A model generated the notes under the pieces. That model saw only the letters and a list, made by a program, of their open reading frames with translations, did no database searches and had not been told where the DNA came from. A stretch of 54,977 nt of DNA from Prochlorococcus sp. AG-363-A16. Its GTDB lineage: Bacteria > Cyanobacteriota > Cyanobacteriia > PCC-6307 > Cyanobiaceae. The stretch lies in the NCBI GenBank assembly GCA_003280345.1, contig QCFB01000012.1, positions 1 to 54,977 of the forward strand. The letters run 5' to 3'. The position numbers and the translations under genes were made by a program. The number at the start of each line of letters is the position of its first letter. Position 1 is the first letter of the stretch. This document shows, piece by piece, positions 46,205-53,594 of this stretch.

Positions 46205-47320
46205 ATGAGTACAAATTCAATTACACTAATTACTAATAACCTTCTTTGCGGTGGCACAGAAAGAGTTGTAAGTAAATTAGCAAATTATTACATAAGTAAG
46301 GGGTTAAAAGTGAATATAATTACGATAAATAAGAATGATGTGTTCTTTGGTTTTAATTTAAATAAGGATATAAATGTTATTGAATTTGATTTTTTTAATT
46401 ACAATGATAATGTTTTTGGAAAATTTAACAGACTGACTAGAGTCTATATTGATTTAAGAAATTATTTCCAAGAACACAAAAATGATATTTATATCTCTTT
46501 TAATACCGTACCAACAGTAATGTCCTTATTAGCCTCTAGAGGAATGTCAATAAAATTAATCGGCTCAGAAAGAACTAACCCTATTCAAAACAATGAAATA
46601 TCAGTTAAATGGGTAATTTTAAGAAGGGTTTTATATAAGCATTTATCCAAATTAATTGTTCAAACAAGAGAAATAAAAACATATTTTAGCAAAATAATTT
46701 CACAAGAAAATATTGAAGTTATTCCAAATTCAATAGATAAGTCTTTTTTTAATTTTAATGAACATAAATCAAAATCATACCGGCAAGAAGTGAAATTTCT
46801 CTATATAGGAAGATTAGAGAAAGTAAAGGGTGTTGATATTTTAATTAAAGCGCTATACGTGCTAGTACAAAGTTCTAAATCTAAAAGGATTACATTAGAC
46901 ATAGTTGGTGAAGGTAAGCTTAATGAAGAAATCAAAGATGCATTAAGTCATTGCCAAATAAATGAATGGGTCAACTTACATCCATTTACGTCTGACGTAG
47001 TTGGATATTTAAAAAAATCAGATGTAGTAATAATACCTTCTAGATGTGAAGGCCTTTCTAACGTGTTACTAGAAGCCATGGCATGCTCTAAATGTATAGT
47101 TACTACCAAAGAGGGGGGAGGATCAATGATAAAAAATAATATTAATGGTCTTTTAATAGAAAAACTGAATGGGAATTCTCTTGCAGAGACTATGCAGTTT
47201 ATTGTAAATAATTCAAATTTAATAAGACCATTAGGTAAAGAGGCATATAAGTCAACATTACAACTAACAAATGAGATTATTAATAAGAAGTGGAATAAAG
47301 TAATAGGTTTAAAATTATAA
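46205..47320 (+). CDS. GT4 family glycosyltransferase
   Basis: A 371-residue GT-B enzyme. The N-terminal glycine loop is LLCGGTERVVSKLA. The C-terminal half shows FLYIGRLEKVKGVDILIKAL, DIVGEGKLNEEIKDAL and the catalytic/donor motif PSRCEGLSNVLLEAMAC (E-x7-E). It probably adds a sugar to a surface polysaccharide or lipid precursor at the cytoplasmic side of the membrane. It stands alone between AT-rich spacers, and its composition is even more AT-rich (many AAT/ATT/AAA codons) than the housekeeping genes, which would fit recent acquisition. Confidence 0.82.
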   Translation: MSTNSITLITNNLLCGGTERVVSKLANYYISKGLKVNIITINKNDVFFGFNLNKDINVIEFDFFNYNDNVFGKFNRLTRVYIDLRNYFQEHKNDIYISFNTVPTVMSLLASRGMSIKLIGSERTNPIQNNEISVKWVILRRVLYKHLSKLIVQTREIKTYFSKIISQENIEVIPNSIDKSFFNFNEHKSKSYRQEVKFLYIGRLEKVKGVDILIKALYVLVQSSKSKRITLDIVGEGKLNEEIKDALSHCQINEWVNLHPFTSDVVGYLKKSDVVIIPSRCEGLSNVLLEAMACSKCIVTTKEGGGSMIKNNINGLLIEKLNGNSLAETMQFIVNNSNLIRPLGKEAYKSTLQLTNEIINKKWNKVIGLKL

Positions 47321-47455
47321 TAATAATCTTACATTTATAAAAAATATAATTATTAGGGCTAGTAAAATGTAAAAATTTGCTAAGAATTACTCTTAAGAAC
47401 TCAACGGGATTGTTGATTTTATAAATAAAAGATAACCTAGAGATAACAATAGAGA

Positions 47456-47653
47456 TTGGTTTTGGTCTCAATTAATTCAAAAGAAGGTGCTATAGCAACA
47501 GCAATTCCAGCATTATTTGGACTTTGCTTGGCATGGACTGCAGTAAGAATTTTAAAAAATGAAAAAAGTTTGCTGCTTAGGCATATTGAACTAGAAATGG
47601 CATTAAAAGAAAAATCTAATAAAAAGCGTCGGGAATACTTAATTGGAAAATGA
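47456..47653 (+). CDS. Small membrane protein
   Basis: A 65-residue protein with one membrane helix (about residues 11-29, AIATAIPALFGLCLAWTAV) and a basic helical tail (LKEKSNKKRREYLIGK). No ATG is available; the start is TTG 47456 or TTG 47462. The pattern KEGAIATAIPALFGLCLAW looks conserved. Function unknown. Confidence 0.5.
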   Translation: MVLVSINSKEGAIATAIPALFGLCLAWTAVRILKNEKSLLLRHIELEMALKEKSNKKRREYLIGK

Positions 47654-47728
47654 CTAATTCATAATTAAATTTTTAATCTAATAAATAACTAAAAAGTATT
47701 TTCAACATATTAAATTAATTAAAAAAGT

Positions 47729-48091
47729 TCAATCTAAAATATTAGACGCGTTAAGTATATCAGTAATTATTTGAAAGTCATTTTTATATTTAATTAGTGT
47801 TTTTGGCTCTTTAAAGCCTTTGTCAAATAAGAGAGATATAAATGAAGATTGAATTCCATATGTATCTGATTGAGCATTAGGGTCCATAGACTGATAAATT
47901 GAGTTTATTTTAAGCAATATAGTTTCGTATTCTCTACATTGAGCCTCTGTAGAGAATCGGGTGCCGTCACTTGCCTGAATTGATTTAGATTGCTTGAAAA
48001 GAAAATAAAGAGTAAAAGCAGTAAGGATTAGGCCAAAAGCACCAATACCTAATGCTTGCAGAATATTAATTGTTGACAAGATATAAGGCAT
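47729..48091 (-). CDS. Membrane-anchored hypothetical protein
   Basis: A 120-residue protein with one N-terminal helix (about 7-32, TINILQALGIGAFGLILTAFTLYFLF) and a soluble part that begins with a basic segment (KQSKSIQASDGTRFSTE) and continues as helices. The topology would leave the soluble part in the cytoplasm or periplasm depending on the charge rule. Family not recognised. Confidence 0.5.
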   Translation of the reverse strand: MPYILSTINILQALGIGAFGLILTAFTLYFLFKQSKSIQASDGTRFSTEAQCREYETILLKINSIYQSMDPNAQSDTYGIQSSFISLLFDKGFKEPKTLIKYKNDFQIITDILNASNILD

Positions 48092-48522
48092 GATAGTTTA
48101 AATGATGTTGTAGTAAAAACAATTATAAAGTATTTGAACTAATTGTTTTCATGGCATAGAATAGACTTGCTAAGATAAAATTAACGAATTTTAAGAATTT
48201 ATTTTAATTACTTAATATATAAAATTTAAAATTCTGTCGTACTTAATTATGAAAAGTTGATTAACAAATAAATTGTGTAAATATTCTGAATGATCACAGT
48301 TTCCTAGTTTATTATGCAATATAAACTAAAATTTATATTTTTTATGTTAGTAGACTCGTAGATTAAAATTTGAAGTACTATGGTATAAAGATTATGATAT
48401 AAATACATATTTCTTTTTAATGATTTTTTTATGAAGCTGAAGTTAATTTAAAGTAATGGTATTTATAAGATCGCAATATATAAATATGATTATGTTAAAG
48501 CAAACTATTTAGGATTTTATTA
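48092..48522. other. AT-rich spacer without recognised features
   Basis: A 431-base, very AT-rich stretch. No frame longer than about 15 codons with a plausible start, no strong inverted repeat and no RNA signature were seen on either strand. It precedes the convergent end of the Nif11 gene. Confidence 0.5.
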
Positions 48523-48738
48523 TTAATTATATTCGCCTGGTACATCATTCTTCTTAACAGTAACCTTTCCAACCTTTTGACCAGAAAATCTCAGCAATTC
48601 ATCTCCAGAAAACTCAAAGCCAAGTTTTAAGCCTATTTGAGCCACATCATCTGCTGTAGATGAAGAAAGAACTTCATTTTTGATAATAGGGTCAGTTTGC
48701 ATTTTCTTCAAAAAAGCCCTTAATTGATCAATAGCCAT
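48523..48738 (-). CDS. Nif11-domain peptide (orphan)
   Basis: A 71-residue protein whose first 48 residues are a Nif11/N11P leader domain (AIDQLRAFLKKMQTDPIIKN, ADDVAQIGLKLGFEFSGDEL). In Prochlorococcus and Synechococcus this leader is often carried by prochlorosin lanthipeptide precursors. Here the tail (SGQKVGKVTVKKNDVPGEYN) has no cysteine and no GG/GA cleavage site, so it is probably not a lanthipeptide. No LanM synthetase or exporter is near. It lies upstream of nothing on its strand; the cupin gene is 47 bases away on the same strand and is transcribed first. Confidence 0.78.
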   Translation of the reverse strand: MAIDQLRAFLKKMQTDPIIKNEVLSSSTADDVAQIGLKLGFEFSGDELLRFSGQKVGKVTVKKNDVPGEYN

Positions 48739-48785
48739 TAATAAAAAGAATAAATAAAAGGAATTATATTAAAGAGAAAATAAAG

Positions 48786-49190
48786 CTACATAGAAATTTT
48801 AACTCCTTCTTTGGTCACTATTTCAACTACCCTGTTCATATCATCTAGATCTTCTTTATTTGCATCTAAACTAAGGAAGACCGATTCAACGCCAGCAGGT
48901 CTGGATATCATTAAGTATCTAGTAGATTCCATTAATGAAATTGGAGAATGTATACATCCAGAGGGCACATCCATTGAGGATCCAGCAGAAAGTATCGATT
49001 CATTCCCATTTATATTTAGATTTAATTTACCCTCTAAGACAATATAAGTTTCATCCCATGAATGACAGTGTGGTGGTTGCCCAACACCTTCTGGAGTCTC
49101 AAATTCGAGTAAGCTGTAAGAATTATTAGTGTCCTTAGCAGTTATTCTTAAATTAACTTTGTCTCCGAGAACTTCTATAATTTTTGACAT
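48786..49190 (-). CDS. Cupin-domain protein
   Basis: A 134-residue single-domain cupin. Motif 1 is PPHCHSWDETYIVLEG (two histidines, a glutamate) and motif 2 is PSGCIHSPISL, which together give the usual 2His-Glu-His metal site. It is a small soluble protein that might be an isomerase, dioxygenase or sensor. It is followed 47 bases downstream by the Nif11 gene; a link is possible but unproven. Confidence 0.78.
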   Translation of the reverse strand: MSKIIEVLGDKVNLRITAKDTNNSYSLLEFETPEGVGQPPHCHSWDETYIVLEGKLNLNINGNESILSAGSSMDVPSGCIHSPISLMESTRYLMISRPAGVESVFLSLDANKEDLDDMNRVVEIVTKEGVKISM

Positions 49191-49407
49191 TGCAATAAAA
49201 AAAATGAATTAGTTTAGATATTATAGTCCATATTGATGGTGAATTACTTTCAAAGCATATTAAACTTGTTTAAATAATTCAAAATAGATATGAATGATAA
49301 AGTAGTACATTTATATTTATATAGCTAGATGAATTTATATCCTAGGTGAAAAACGATGGACAAATATTTTTTATACCTTGGCAGAGTATTTTGTATTTAA
49401 AAATCTT

Positions 49408-49572
49408 TTAACTGCCTTTTAATGAGAAAAGTGTGATGGCTTGAACTTCCTTTATAGATGATGACTCTCTGGATTCAACAGAATAAATTGTAATGAGGGT
49501 GAAGCAAGTAAGTCCTAATGCTAGTAATGAAGAGGGACTTAGGAAGAAAAAAGTAGATTTCTGTTGCATCAT
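49408..49572 (-). CDS. 54-residue small membrane or secreted protein
   Basis: A short frame with two adjacent ATG codons (49572, 49569), a hydrophobic helix (about residues 8-30, FFFLSPSSLLALGLTCFTLI) and a polar tail SVESRESSSIKEVQAI. It sits in an otherwise empty 480-base stretch, and its sequence is less AT-rich than the flanks. It may be a signal-anchored peptide. No known family. Confidence 0.45.
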   Translation of the reverse strand: MMQQKSTFFFLSPSSLLALGLTCFTLITIYSVESRESSSIKEVQAITLFSLKGS

Positions 49573-49673
49573 TGGAGCAGATGCGGGTCCTTATAATGCC
49601 TCAATGTAAGAAATATGCAAGTAGCTTCTTGTTTAATCATCCAAGGACCCTGCTTATTAGATCAGTAATGTAT

Positions 49674-50561
49674 TTAATCTGTTATTGAGCGCCTTAATAC
49701 TGATATATCTTGATCTCCAAAGCCAACTGCCAGAAGCTTTTCTTCTAAATTTTTTACTTGTTCAGTAACCATAAGTTCAAGGCCAAGCGAATGGGCTGAA
49801 TCTAGTGCTATGGCAAGATCCTTATAGTGAAGTGATAATTTAAATCCTAAAGGGTATTTATTATTGATCATTGCTGTTGATCTATTTCTTAGTGCCCATG
49901 AACCACCTGCTCCAGACATGAGAGCATTAACAACTTTTCGCATTGGTAACTTTTGATGTTGGCCTAATGCGATTGCTTCAGCTAAAGCGGCATAACATCC
50001 CGCTACAAGGATCTGATTAATAGACTTTACCTTCTGCCCACTACCAACAGGACCAAAATAGTGATATGACTCACCTATAACATCAAAAACATTTGCCACC
50101 TGATCAACGACCTCACGTTTACCACCCAATAAAATTGTTAATTTTCCTTGTTTAGCTCCTTCTGTTCCACCTGTTACTGGCGAGTCAATATAGTTCACTC
50201 CATAAGAAGATAGTCTTTGAGCAACTTCCTCTGATGTTTTATGAGAAATAGTAGATAAATCGATAACTACAGATCCAGGAGCAAGATTAGGAATGGCTCC
50301 ATCATCTCCAAATAAAACATTTCGAACTGCTGCATCATCACTTACACAAATCATAAGAATATCGACATCCTTAGAAACTTCAGAAGGATTGTCACAGGGA
50401 ATTGAAGGATATATTGAGGGAGAGAATTCAGCTGACCTACTCCTAGTATGAACTTTCAAAGAATACCCCGATTTAACAAGATTAGAGGCTATAGGGAGTC
50501 CTAAACTTCCGAGACCTACAAAGCCAATACGATGGAGATAGGGTTCTTTTTGGAATTCCAT
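49674..50561 (-). CDS. NAD(P)-dependent beta-hydroxyacid dehydrogenase
   Basis: A 295-residue 6-phosphogluconate/3-hydroxyisobutyrate dehydrogenase-type enzyme. The Rossmann motif is GFVGLGSLGLPIASNL, the substrate loop DSPVTGGTEGAKQG and the catalytic lysine is in GSGQKVKSINQ. Likely reactions include 3-hydroxyisobutyrate or tartronate semialdehyde/glycerate conversion; the sequence does not decide. It follows a GST-like gene by 14 bases and is probably co-transcribed with it. Confidence 0.85.
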   Translation of the reverse strand: MEFQKEPYLHRIGFVGLGSLGLPIASNLVKSGYSLKVHTRSRSAEFSPSIYPSIPCDNPSEVSKDVDILMICVSDDAAVRNVLFGDDGAIPNLAPGSVVIDLSTISHKTSEEVAQRLSSYGVNYIDSPVTGGTEGAKQGKLTILLGGKREVVDQVANVFDVIGESYHYFGPVGSGQKVKSINQILVAGCYAALAEAIALGQHQKLPMRKVVNALMSGAGGSWALRNRSTAMINNKYPLGFKLSLHYKDLAIALDSAHSLGLELMVTEQVKNLEEKLLAVGFGDQDISVLRRSITD

Positions 50562-50575
50562 TTAATTTTTAAAAT

Positions 50576-51250
50576 TTAATGCGGAAAAAACTTAATAGTT
50601 TGATTAGGTTCCCACGGCTTTGACTTAAGCATGAGATTACGATAGTCTAAGTCATTAATATAAGACATGAGCCAAATCCTAAGTGAATTTAATTCGGTAT
50701 CAGAATCAAATCTTGAGATATCAATAAGCCTATATTGGCGTACAAATGGCCAAATAGCCCAATCAGCTAAAGATTCTTCATTACCTAACAGATAAGAACG
50801 ATAAAGAGTATTGACGAGAGATAACCTATTAGATAGATGTACAAGAAACTTACGTGCCTCCTTCTGGTGAAATAAAGGATCATTTTGAGGATAACGTTGA
50901 CTATATTTATATCTATCTAAGTGATATTTGAAAATTGTATCGTTATAATGAATCAAATCATGCATAGTATAATAAGAAGACTTATTATTGTTATTTATGC
51001 GCAAAATGTTAGATGATTTATGATTAGAAAGTGCCCAATGCATAATTTCCAGACTTTCAACTAAAGTTTCACCGGATGTTGTCAAAAGAATAGGCACAGT
51101 TCCCTTAGGCGAAATATCTAAAAGCTGCTTAGGCTTATTGCTCAATAGAACTTCTCTCCATACAACAGATTTCTTTGCTTTTATCAAAGACCAACGAGCT
51201 CTTATTGCATATGGACAACGACGGAAAGTATATAATATATTGTGTTTCAT
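50576..51250 (-). CDS. Glutathione S-transferase-like protein
   Basis: A 224-residue thioredoxin-fold plus helical-domain protein. The N-terminal active-site motif is CPYAIRARWSL (residues 12-22), which resembles glutaredoxin-2/omega-type GSTs with a catalytic cysteine rather than a tyrosine. ISPKGTVPILLT and ESLEIMHWAL are the glutathione-binding loop and helix. It probably handles thiol reduction or deglutathionylation. It precedes the dehydrogenase gene. Confidence 0.8.
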   Translation of the reverse strand: MKHNILYTFRRCPYAIRARWSLIKAKKSVVWREVLLSNKPKQLLDISPKGTVPILLTTSGETLVESLEIMHWALSNHKSSNILRINNNNKSSYYTMHDLIHYNDTIFKYHLDRYKYSQRYPQNDPLFHQKEARKFLVHLSNRLSLVNTLYRSYLLGNEESLADWAIWPFVRQYRLIDISRFDSDTELNSLRIWLMSYINDLDYRNLMLKSKPWEPNQTIKFFPH

Positions 51251-51548
51251 TTTGAGATTTTAACTAGCAGTTAAATTATTTTAGTAGAAATAATAATTCA
51301 TTCATATAGCTATGATGAAGGAATAGTGTGTTCGTCACAGTTATAATATAATAAATGGATAGGTAAAGGTGTAACGTAGTTATTTAAAAGAAGAATTGAA
51401 ACTTAAATATAATAATGTAGCTATAATTACTTTAATTTAAAGATTTATTATAGCAAATTATTTTAAATTTTTATTATATAAATTGCTAATATAATATTAT
51501 ATCTCTATATTTGCTTTAATATAGTATTATGTATATTTATATTATGCA
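51251..51548. other. AT-rich spacer
   Basis: About 300 bases between the divergent GST-like and DUF1499 genes. Runs of A and T and several TATAAT-like boxes make promoters on both strands likely. No frame, RNA or repeat was recognised. Confidence 0.45.
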
Positions 51549-51887
51549 ATGCCACTATCGAAAGAAGGTGCACTTTTAGAATGTAAGTTGAAAATGAATT
51601 GTATCTTAGTTGAATGGGAACTTATTAATCTCAATCAAGCATATGAAAAGCTTATTGAAATAAGTTCTAATATTCCAAGAACAATAACATTAGAGCAAAC
51701 CAATAACTACTGGCATGGCTTATGTAGGAGTAGAGTTTTTCGTTTTCCAGATGATCTTGAAATATTAAAAATTCCACAAAAGGGTTTGATCCAGGTAAGA
51801 TCCTGTTCTAGATATGGAGTTAGTGACCTAGGAGTTAATTCAAGAAGAGTAGAATATCTATATAGAACATTAATGAAAAATAGTTAA
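51549..51887 (+). CDS. DUF1499 family protein
   Basis: A 112-residue protein. The C-terminal half matches DUF1499: FRFPDDLEILKIPQKGLIQV followed by RSCSRYGVSDLGVNSRRVEYLYRTL, where the RSxSRxGxSDxGxNxxR pattern is diagnostic. The N-terminal part ends in the usual strand-helix before that motif. Function unknown; the family is found in plants, proteobacteria and cyanobacteria. Confidence 0.8.
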   Translation: MPLSKEGALLECKLKMNCILVEWELINLNQAYEKLIEISSNIPRTITLEQTNNYWHGLCRSRVFRFPDDLEILKIPQKGLIQVRSCSRYGVSDLGVNSRRVEYLYRTLMKNS

Positions 51888-52001
51888 TAAGAAACAATTA
51901 CAAAAATACATTATTAATTTATTAGTATTCTTCATTACACCCTATTGAATTGATGACTAATACGCCTATAATCAATGATAAAGTTGTCAGTTCTCATGAG
52001 A

Positions 52002-52187
52002 ATGCTTTCAACTAACAAAAGGCTCGAAGTTGAAAAGATTATAAATAGACTATCAAAAGGCGAGGAGGTATCATTGAATGAACGTATAAAATTAGATAAA
52101 TATGCACTACATATACCATTTATATCGAGAAAAATTAAATTAGCGCTTTTAAATAGATCAGTACTAGAAAAAGAGGGCCTTATATAG
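52002..52187 (+). CDS. 61-residue helical protein (paralogue of the 24146 gene)
   Basis: From ATG 52002 the protein begins MLSTNKRLEVEKIINRLSKG and continues EEVSLNERIKLDKYALHIPF, aligned residue for residue with the gene at 24146-24298. It has eleven extra C-terminal residues (ending LEKEGLI). The frame opens further upstream at ATG 51975, but the alignment with the paralogue supports ATG 52002. Function unknown; helical and probably soluble. Confidence 0.65.
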   Translation: MLSTNKRLEVEKIINRLSKGEEVSLNERIKLDKYALHIPFISRKIKLALLNRSVLEKEGLI

Positions 52188-52635
52188 CAAGATACTCTGA
52201 TTTTGTCATTAATAAATTTTATGTCTTCTATACAGTAATAGCTGTAATAAAAACATTTCTGTACATATTAGGATATTTACTACTAGTATAGTTTTCAATA
52301 GTTTATAGTTTTTTTTATAAAAACTTATTTAAGTTAGCATCATATACCTATCTTATTTTAATACTTATCTATTAAATAATAAAGCAATAATTAAATTAAT
52401 TAAAAGTTTTGTTGTATACATGGAATAATTAAATATAATTATAGCAATATTTATTAATTTAAATTTATATTAAATATAGTTCAAACCCTTTTAATTGCAG
52501 TGCTTTCTCTTGTTAAATTTCTCTTGATAAATATTTTTTTTGTATAATTGTCACACTTGCACACATTATGCGTTACAGTTCTTAACGAGGCGATGCAACA
52601 GCTCGACTCCTTCCAAATCTATTTAAATTTTTTCA
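52188..52635. promoter_or_regulatory. AT-rich region holding the promoter and leader of the Hli cluster
   Basis: A 448-base stretch without a recognised gene. Near its end is TATAAT at 52543-52548, a good -10 box; the best -35-like matches (TTGATA at 52524, TTGTTA at 52510) have poor spacing, as is common in these genomes. Transcription from about 52555 would give an 80-base leader containing a short overlapping frame (52593-52670). The first 300 bases show nothing. Confidence 0.4.
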
Positions 52636-52776
52636 ATGACCAAAAGCACTATCAAAAATGTCGAGCCTGAGAAGGTTATCGCCGAACGCGTAAATGGATG
52701 GGCCGCAATGATAGGTTTTGTAGCCGCCGTTGGGGCTTACATAACTACAGGACAAATCATTCCTGGGATTGTTTAA
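52636..52776 (+). CDS. hli: High-light-inducible protein 1
   Basis: A 46-residue single-helix chlorophyll-binding protein (Hlip/SCP), which protects photosystem II components in the thylakoid. The helix ERVNGWAAMIGFVAAVGAYI ends in TTGQIIPGIV. The usual ExxNGR chlorophyll motif is present except that Arg is replaced by Trp (NGW). It is followed 10 bases later by the next Hli gene with a ribosome site AAGGAG in between. Confidence 0.9.
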   Translation: MTKSTIKNVEPEKVIAERVNGWAAMIGFVAAVGAYITTGQIIPGIV

Positions 52777-52786
52777 GGAGTTAATA

Positions 52787-52990
52787 ATGACAAACTCATC
52801 AACCACAATTACAGATGAATTTGGACTGCAAAATGTGTATTCGGTTGAACCAACTACATATATTGATCCAAATCATTTGAATCATCGGAAAGAAGGAGAG
52901 GTAGCAAATGGCCGTTGGGCAATGATCGGTTTTATTGCCGCAATAGGTGCTTATGCAACCACAGGTCAAATTATACCTGGTTTCTTCTAA
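52787..52990 (+). CDS. hli: High-light-inducible protein 2
   Basis: A 67-residue Hli protein. The N-terminal 38 residues are polar (FGLQNVYSVEPTTYIDPNHL), and the C-terminal helix carries EVANGRWAMIGFIAAIGAYA and TTGQIIPGFF, an intact ExxNGRxAM motif. ATG 52787 has the ribosome site AAGGAG seven bases upstream; the longer frame from TTG 52769 is not needed. Its stop overlaps the next start (TAATG). Confidence 0.9.
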   Translation: MTNSSTTITDEFGLQNVYSVEPTTYIDPNHLNHRKEGEVANGRWAMIGFIAAIGAYATTGQIIPGFF

Positions 52991-53127
52991 TGACAATCTC
53001 TACTTTAGGGAGCCAGAACTATTGGCATGTAGTTGAGCAAACAAATGGTCGTTTAGCAATGATCGGTTTTTTTGCGCTTATTCACAACTATGTCATAACC
53101 GGTTTAATCATTCCTGGTATTTACTAA
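52990..53127 (+). CDS. hli: High-light-inducible protein 3
   Basis: A 45-residue Hli protein beginning one base into the previous stop codon. The helix EQTNGRLAMIGFFALIHNYV keeps ExxNGRxAM but has an unusual IHNY where the others read AAxGAY or AAIGSY, and TGLIIPGIY at the end. The divergence suggests a distinct partner or pigment environment. Confidence 0.88.
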   Translation: MTISTLGSQNYWHVVEQTNGRLAMIGFFALIHNYVITGLIIPGIY

Positions 53128-53147
53128 AAAATTTATCTTGCACTCTT

Positions 53148-53255
53148 ATGAACAAAAACGCTGAACTACAAAACGGCCGATGGGCAATGGTAGGAATTAT
53201 CGCTGCTATTGGATCTTACGCTATTTCTGGGCAAGTTATTCCAGGAATATTCTAA
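53148..53255 (+). CDS. hli: High-light-inducible protein 4
   Basis: The shortest member, 35 residues: MNKNAELQNGRWAMVGIIAA and GSYAISGQVIPGIF. The motif ExxNGRxAM is intact. It is little more than the chlorophyll-binding helix itself and must work as a dimer or with other Hlips. The operon ends 12 bases later in a strong terminator. Confidence 0.88.
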   Translation: MNKNAELQNGRWAMVGIIAAIGSYAISGQVIPGIF

Positions 53256-53266
53256 ATAACATTGAT

Positions 53267-53303
53267 AAGTAAGCCTTCTAGCAATATGCTAGAAGGCTTA
53301 CTT
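53267..53303 (+). terminator. Strong hairpin terminator of the Hli operon
   Basis: A perfect 16-base stem AAGTAAGCCTTCTAGC paired with GCTAGAAGGCTTACTT around a five-base loop, followed by an AT-rich, T-containing tail (TATATTTATA). Its position right after the last Hli gene fits a transcription terminator that also stabilises the 3' end. Confidence 0.85.
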
Positions 53304-53346
53304 ATATTTATATAAATTATTATCTTTCCATCATCTAAATATTCAA

Positions 53347-53529
53347 ATGCTTCAACAAAAAAATACAGATGAAAGAGATATTAGCTATAAAAACTTAAAA
53401 ACATTAGATTATGAATTCATTATTCTAACTGGAATACTAATTTGTATGAACAGCACTTTAATGGCTTTTGTATGGCAGTTTTGGTTAAACCCTAGCTTTC
53501 ATACCTACATAACTGGTAGACCACTATGA
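53347..53529 (+). CDS. Small membrane protein downstream of the Hli cluster
   Basis: A 60-residue protein with one membrane helix (about 24-47, FIILTGILICMNSTLMAFVW) and a polar N-terminus (QQKNTDERDISYKNLKTLD). It lacks the ExxNGR chlorophyll motif and so is not an Hli protein. It lies beyond the terminator and is probably transcribed separately. Family not recognised. Confidence 0.55.
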   Translation: MLQQKNTDERDISYKNLKTLDYEFIILTGILICMNSTLMAFVWQFWLNPSFHTYITGRPL

Positions 53530-53594
53530 AAATTTAAAAATAACAAAAATAATTCTAAGAATTATATGATAAAATACAAAAGTTCAAAAGCTAT

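Noticed and set aside
48523-48738. Nif11 peptide as a prochlorosin (lanthipeptide) precursor
   Set aside because: No cysteine in the tail, no GG/GA cleavage site and no LanM gene in the window.
48811-49129. Plus-strand frames inside the cupin gene
   Set aside because: Antisense to a clear two-motif cupin; no signal of their own.
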